NCBI GenBank assembly: GCA_900618425.1
Contig: UZAN01041911.1
Coordinates: forward strand, 43,266-53,452
DNA from: Echinostoma caproni
Taxonomy: Eukaryota > Platyhelminthes > Trematoda > Plagiorchiida > Echinostomatidae
DNA length: 10,187 nucleotides
Direction of reading: 5' to 3'
The notes beneath the pieces are model-generated. The model had not been told where the DNA came from and made no database searches. It was given only the letters and a program-made list of their open reading frames with translations. The translations under genes were made by a program, and so were the position numbers. How positions within the stretch are numbered: position 1 is the first letter of the stretch; the number at the start of each line of letters is the position of its first letter. Below are positions 7,236 through 10,187 of this stretch, piece by piece.

Positions 7236-8601
7236 TTATTGGTATGTCCGTCCGCTTCTTGTTTGGGATGGAGATTGTGCTGTCATACCCGTCGTTGGTA
7301 TTTCTCGCTGCGGTTCTTGTACGCGGATTTCGACATCCTCATGAACAGTATTTGAATCTTCTTCTTCGTCTTCGCCGCCATCCACTTCCATTTTCCTCAA
7401 ATGAACTCTTTTTCTCCGTATTACCAGTTGATCACAGCGCACTAGGTACGATGATTTTGTGGCCCGCGATATCACTTCTCTCTTCACTCACACCTTCTCA
7501 GCTGGTTCCAGTGGTTGTACCCATACCGTGCCTCCTGATCTGAGTGAGCACAGAGGTTGAAGGCCGCAGGCGTAACACCTCTTCTGTAGCGCCACGAGTT
7601 TCCTTAGACTGTATGACTATTGATGGTGTATTCTGTGGCTGTAGTAACTCGTCGCAAATGGGTGGAACCGTGCGTGCGCGTTTGCTAAATAAACGTTGGC
7701 CCGGGCTGGTTCCCATGTTGACCGACGGTATGTTTTGTAACTCGAGCAGAGCCATTAGTGGGTCACTACCATCCGCGCCGCATTTCTTGGTAAGCTTCTT
7801 TGCCTGTTTCACTGCGCTTTCTGCTTTACCATTGGACTGACTATGATAGGGGCTAGTAAAGTGGTGCTCAAGGTGCCATCGTTCACTGAATTTCTGGAAT
7901 CCGGTAGTACGAAACTGGGGACCACCATCGGAAATCACCTGGAGTGGTATTCCGTTTCGTGGAAAATGAACGCATAGTTTATCAATGATCTCCGCCGGGG
8001 TGCTGGATCGCAGTCAATCAACCTCGAAAAGGTCACTGTAGTAAAGAACAGTTATCAAGTAGTGGTCCTTTCCGTAACACAAAATATCCAGTGCTAGCAT
8101 TTGCCATGGTCTACCTCGTATTGCACGCATATTCATCGGTTCCCTCATTTTTCGTGGATCAAACTGCCTGCAAATTCCACATTTATCAATCAACTGTTTT
8201 ATCTGTTCTGACATGTCCGGCCAATAATAAGTCTCCCTGGGGCGACTGAAGCAATCGTTAATACTGGCGTGAGAGCAATGTATCAAACGCATTACGTTTT
8301 GCTGAATCGTCTTCGGTACTACCAGCCTTTCACCACGGAAAATTAGTTCATCGTGAACGGTTAGTTCATCTCGGAATTTGAAGTAGAGCAATGTGTCCAT
8401 CGGAAGGGCGTTTTTGTTTTCTGGCCAACCACGAGTGATAATTCTTTTGAGTTCTTGCATGCTCGGATCGTCAATAGTAGCAGTTCGTATCTGAGACATC
8501 TCGAACTGCGTCACCGCCAATGCAACATTTACGGATTCCAGTTTTTCTTCCTGTCCTGTGTCGGGCAGTGTGGCTCGTGATAACATGTCCGACGGAAACA
8601 T
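7236..8601 (-). pseudogene. pol (IN): Gypsy integrase pseudogene
   Basis: The enzyme inserts element DNA into the chromosome. An N-terminal zinc site is visible: His pair in IHCSH (8280, 8271) and Cys pair in KCGIC (8181, 8172). The catalytic core has Asp in LALDILCYGK (8086-8088), Asp in VISDGGPQF (7927-7929) and Glu in SNGKAESAVK (7819-7821), with exactly 35 residues between the last two. One frame is broken by TGA at 8014-8016, probably a former Trp codon, and by a frameshift between 7498 and 7487. The C-terminal part (SYLVRCDQLVIRR...VHLRK, then acidic residues and TRSGRTY) is normal for this lineage, with the stop at about 7236. The residues before 8540 (DMLSRA) belong to the RNase H-integrase junction. 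Confidence 0.9.
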
Positions 8602-8604
8602 GAG

Positions 8605-8868
8605 TCAACCAGGTGTGTAGTCATTGAATTTTTCCAACGCATATACAAATGCTAGCATTTCCTTCTCAATCTGGGTGTACTTTTGTTCATGGGCCGTTAG
8701 TGTCCTACTCCGATAATCTAATGAACGCCCATTTTGAATGAGCACGGCACCAAAGCCAAATTGACTGCTGTCAAATGGTACGCACAGAGGTGCATTGGAA
8801 TCGTAGTAAGCCAACACTGGGGTTTTCACAATAAGTTGTTTGATGCGATGAAAAGCCTCCTGTTTTTT
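8605..8868 (-). pseudogene. pol (RH): Gypsy RNase H pseudogene, internally deleted
   Basis: The domain degrades the RNA of the RNA-DNA hybrid. QEAFHRIKQL leads into TPVLAYYDSN, CVPFDSSQFGFGAVL (first catalytic Asp at 8770-8772) and YTQIEKEMLAFVYALEKF (catalytic Glu region). Then FNDYTPG is followed by a TGA (8602-8604) and LMFPSDMLSRA in the same frame. The usual segment of about 60 residues with the TDHKPL aspartate is absent, so the fold and active site are incomplete. Entry into this frame requires a one-base shift in the T6 run at 8863-8868. Confidence 0.85.
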
Positions 8869-9752
8869 CTTGTGTCCAAAGCCACGGTTCTCCTTTATGC
8901 GTCAAACGTCGAATCGGCCGCATCAATTCCGCTAGTTCGGGAAGGAATCTATTGAGATCTTTTATCATTTCATTGAATCCTGATACGCCTTTCATATCGG
9001 TTGGAGGAAGCATTTCTATCATCGCTTTTACCTTTTCCGGTTCCGGTTTGATCCCTTCACTTGTAAGTACGTGACCGTGAAAGATGACTTCCGATTGACA
9101 AAAGATTAGCCTGTCTTGTTCCAGCTTGATTTCGTCTCGCATACACCACTGTAAAAAGCCTTCAAACCGTCTATCGTGTTCATCTGTATCATTAGCATGT
9201 CTTCCGCTACGCACAATACACCGGGTAAATCATCTACCGCTTGGAGGATTCGTTTATGAAAAATTTCACTTGATACTTTCAAACCGAACGACAGTCTTTT
9301 CCAACAATTTCGCCCGAGTGGTGTGCCAAAAGTGGTCAGGTAGCTTGATCTATCGTCCAGCTCTAAATACCAAAACGCAGAGGCTAAATGCGCCTTCGTA
9401 AAGTATCTTGCATTAGCTATTTCCGGTAGTATATCGTCAAAAATGGGTAAGGTGAACTGCTCCCGTCTTAATGCCTTCGGATGGCTTCGGATCGATATAT
9501 TCTCAATTCCCCAGACTTCTTCGTCACCACCACAACCTGACTTACCTAGTTCGTTGGTACATCGACTTTTTCCAAAACGCTCTTTGCGATAAGGTCATTC
9601 ACTTCGCGCGAAAATTTCTCTCGAACTGCAAGTGGGATCCTTCGAGTTGGTAAAACAATGGGTTCGGCTGCCTCGTTTATATGACCTGTCACAGTTCCTG
9701 GCAACTTTTCCAGTTTTCCATCGAATACAGAGGCGTATTTTTCAGTTAGTAT
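8869..9752 (-). pseudogene. pol (RT): Gypsy reverse transcriptase pseudogene
   Basis: My translation of the minus strand gives ILTEKYASVFDG (from 9752), PIVLPTRRIPLAVREK, VVVVTKKSGELRI, FTLPIFDDILPEIANARYF, KAHLASAFWYLELDD, YLTTFGTPLG, RLSFGLKVSSEIF, QAVDDLPGVLCVAEDML and, after a frame change near 9195, DEHDRRFEGFLQWC and IFHGHVLTSEGIKPEPEKVK. This is the full Gypsy RT order. The palm Asp of KADLASAF is His (CAT, complement of 9388-9390), and the first Asp of the (Y/V)xDD box is Glu (VAED, complement of 9202-9204). A TAG lies at 9546-9548 in PTN-stop-VS, usually Trp. Frame is lost near 9473-9500, near 9195 and at 8863-8868. Confidence 0.9.
9473..9492. repeat. Tandem 10-bp near-duplication inside Gypsy RT
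   Basis: GCCTTCGGAT (9473-9482) is followed by GGCTTCGGAT (9483-9492), one mismatch. It falls in the RT IDPK motif region where the reading frame is lost. It can be a recent slippage duplication, or two related codons brought together by small deletions; both explain the frame change. Confidence 0.5.
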
Positions 9753-9811
9753 TCAGTGTCTTTACAAACGTGATGAACAAATGAATCATAGCTAAGCGAT
9801 ACCAAACCAAG

Positions 9812-10108
9812 TCACTCGATGGACTCGTATCCAAGGATTGGAACATAACCCGGCTCCACCACGACAAAACTCACAACAGAAGAGACTCTGTTTCTAGTTT
9901 TCTTCAGTGTAAGAGTGGTTTCTCCCTTCGGCTCCATGTTTGCACCCTTCTAAATAACCAATCTCGTCTGGGTTGGGTCCATTGTGCTATCGGGTACGTA
10001 ATTTCTCAGCATTATGTTGACGGACACACCAGAATCCAGTTGGAATGTGACTTCTCCGCTCACCAGGATTTTTGCAAATATCTCTCCGTTTGGCCCGTAG
10101 TTGTACAC
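9812..10108 (-). pseudogene. pol (PR): Gypsy aspartic protease pseudogene
   Basis: The retropepsin cuts the element polyprotein. The minus strand reads VYNYGPNGEIFAKI, then TFQLDSGVSVNIM with the active-site triad Asp-Ser-Gly (Asp at 10034-10036), and PILGYESIE with the second conserved ILG motif (9830-9838). About 99 codons is a normal size for a retropepsin. Stops at 9950-9952 (TAG) and 9812-9814 (TGA) break it. DSG instead of DTG is also found in active retropepsins, so that residue is not itself a defect. Confidence 0.8.
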
Positions 10109-10166
10109 CATTAACACGATCAGCTGCTGGAACGTGAGGTTTTGAAGTTGCTTCTTTATTCATGAA

Positions 10167-10187
10167 ACACTTCGCTGCAAAATGATT
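10167..10187 (-). pseudogene. gag: End of Gag nucleocapsid zinc knuckle, cut by window edge
   Basis: The first minus-strand codons read NHFAAKC, the final His and Cys of a CX2CX4HX4C knuckle; the rest lies beyond the window. The frame differs by one base from the protease frame. That could be a natural Gag-Pol frameshift or decay. Confidence 0.55.

Larger units (their letters stand above)
6879..10187 (-). mobile_element. Ty3/Gypsy LTR retrotransposon, decayed, 5' end outside window
   Basis: The domain order on the minus strand is Gag zinc knuckle, protease, RT, RNase H, integrase, polypurine tract, LTR. RT-RNase H before integrase is the Gypsy order and excludes Copia. The integrase and RT wording resembles the Mag / K02A2.6-like animal lineage. 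No envelope gene lies between integrase and LTR, where only about 35 bases remain. Frameshifts, stops and active-site changes show the copy is dead. It is antisense to the proposed host exons. Confidence 0.9.

Noticed and set aside
7229..7840. + strand ORFs of about 100 codons
   Set aside because: They are opposite the Gypsy integrase, whose minus-strand reading has the full DD35E core; these are shadows.

Overview
The window looks like non-coding-rich animal genomic DNA. It is AT-leaning, has introns, three single-base N gaps, no operons, and decayed retroelements of two classes. The best guess is a flatworm, probably a digenean trematode: GIY-YIG-bearing Penelope-like elements (PLEs) and Ty3/Gypsy elements with this kind of pol are common there. 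That assignment rests on family resemblance judged by eye, not on a search.

Left part (1-1790): a decayed PLE on the + strand. Reverse transcriptase (RT) motifs run from about 264, followed by the linker and the GIY-YIG endonuclease to about 1490, with several frameshifts and stops. It is bracketed by an ungapped 52-bp inverted repeat (177-228 and 1736-1787, 44/52 matches), which probably marks the element's ends. A second, separate GIY-YIG remnant lies at 3059-3305.

Middle (2150-6800, + strand): a previously unnamed host gene is proposed. Exon A (2152-2257) and exon B (4228-5106) have good splice signals and matching phase. A third exon ending at the strong donor after 6801, and a possible small exon at 5997-6159, are weaker. 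I do not recognise the protein. Its introns would hold the PLE remnant, a TTA/TAA repeat, a perfect hairpin 12 nt after the exon A donor region begins, and possibly an LTR fragment.

Right part (about 6880-10187, minus strand): one Ty3/Gypsy element, antisense to the proposed host gene and running off the right edge. Going leftward it shows the last zinc-knuckle residues of Gag, protease, RT, RNase H, integrase, a polypurine tract, and the start of a 3' LTR with paired CCAAT boxes and a TATA box. Two RT catalytic positions are substituted and RNase H carries an in-frame deletion, so the copy is dead. The integrase DD35E triad and HHCC residues are still readable. The 5' LTR is outside the window.

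No rRNA, tRNA, CRISPR or bacterial system was seen. The most useful new items are the host-gene model and the inverted-repeat structure of the PLE.
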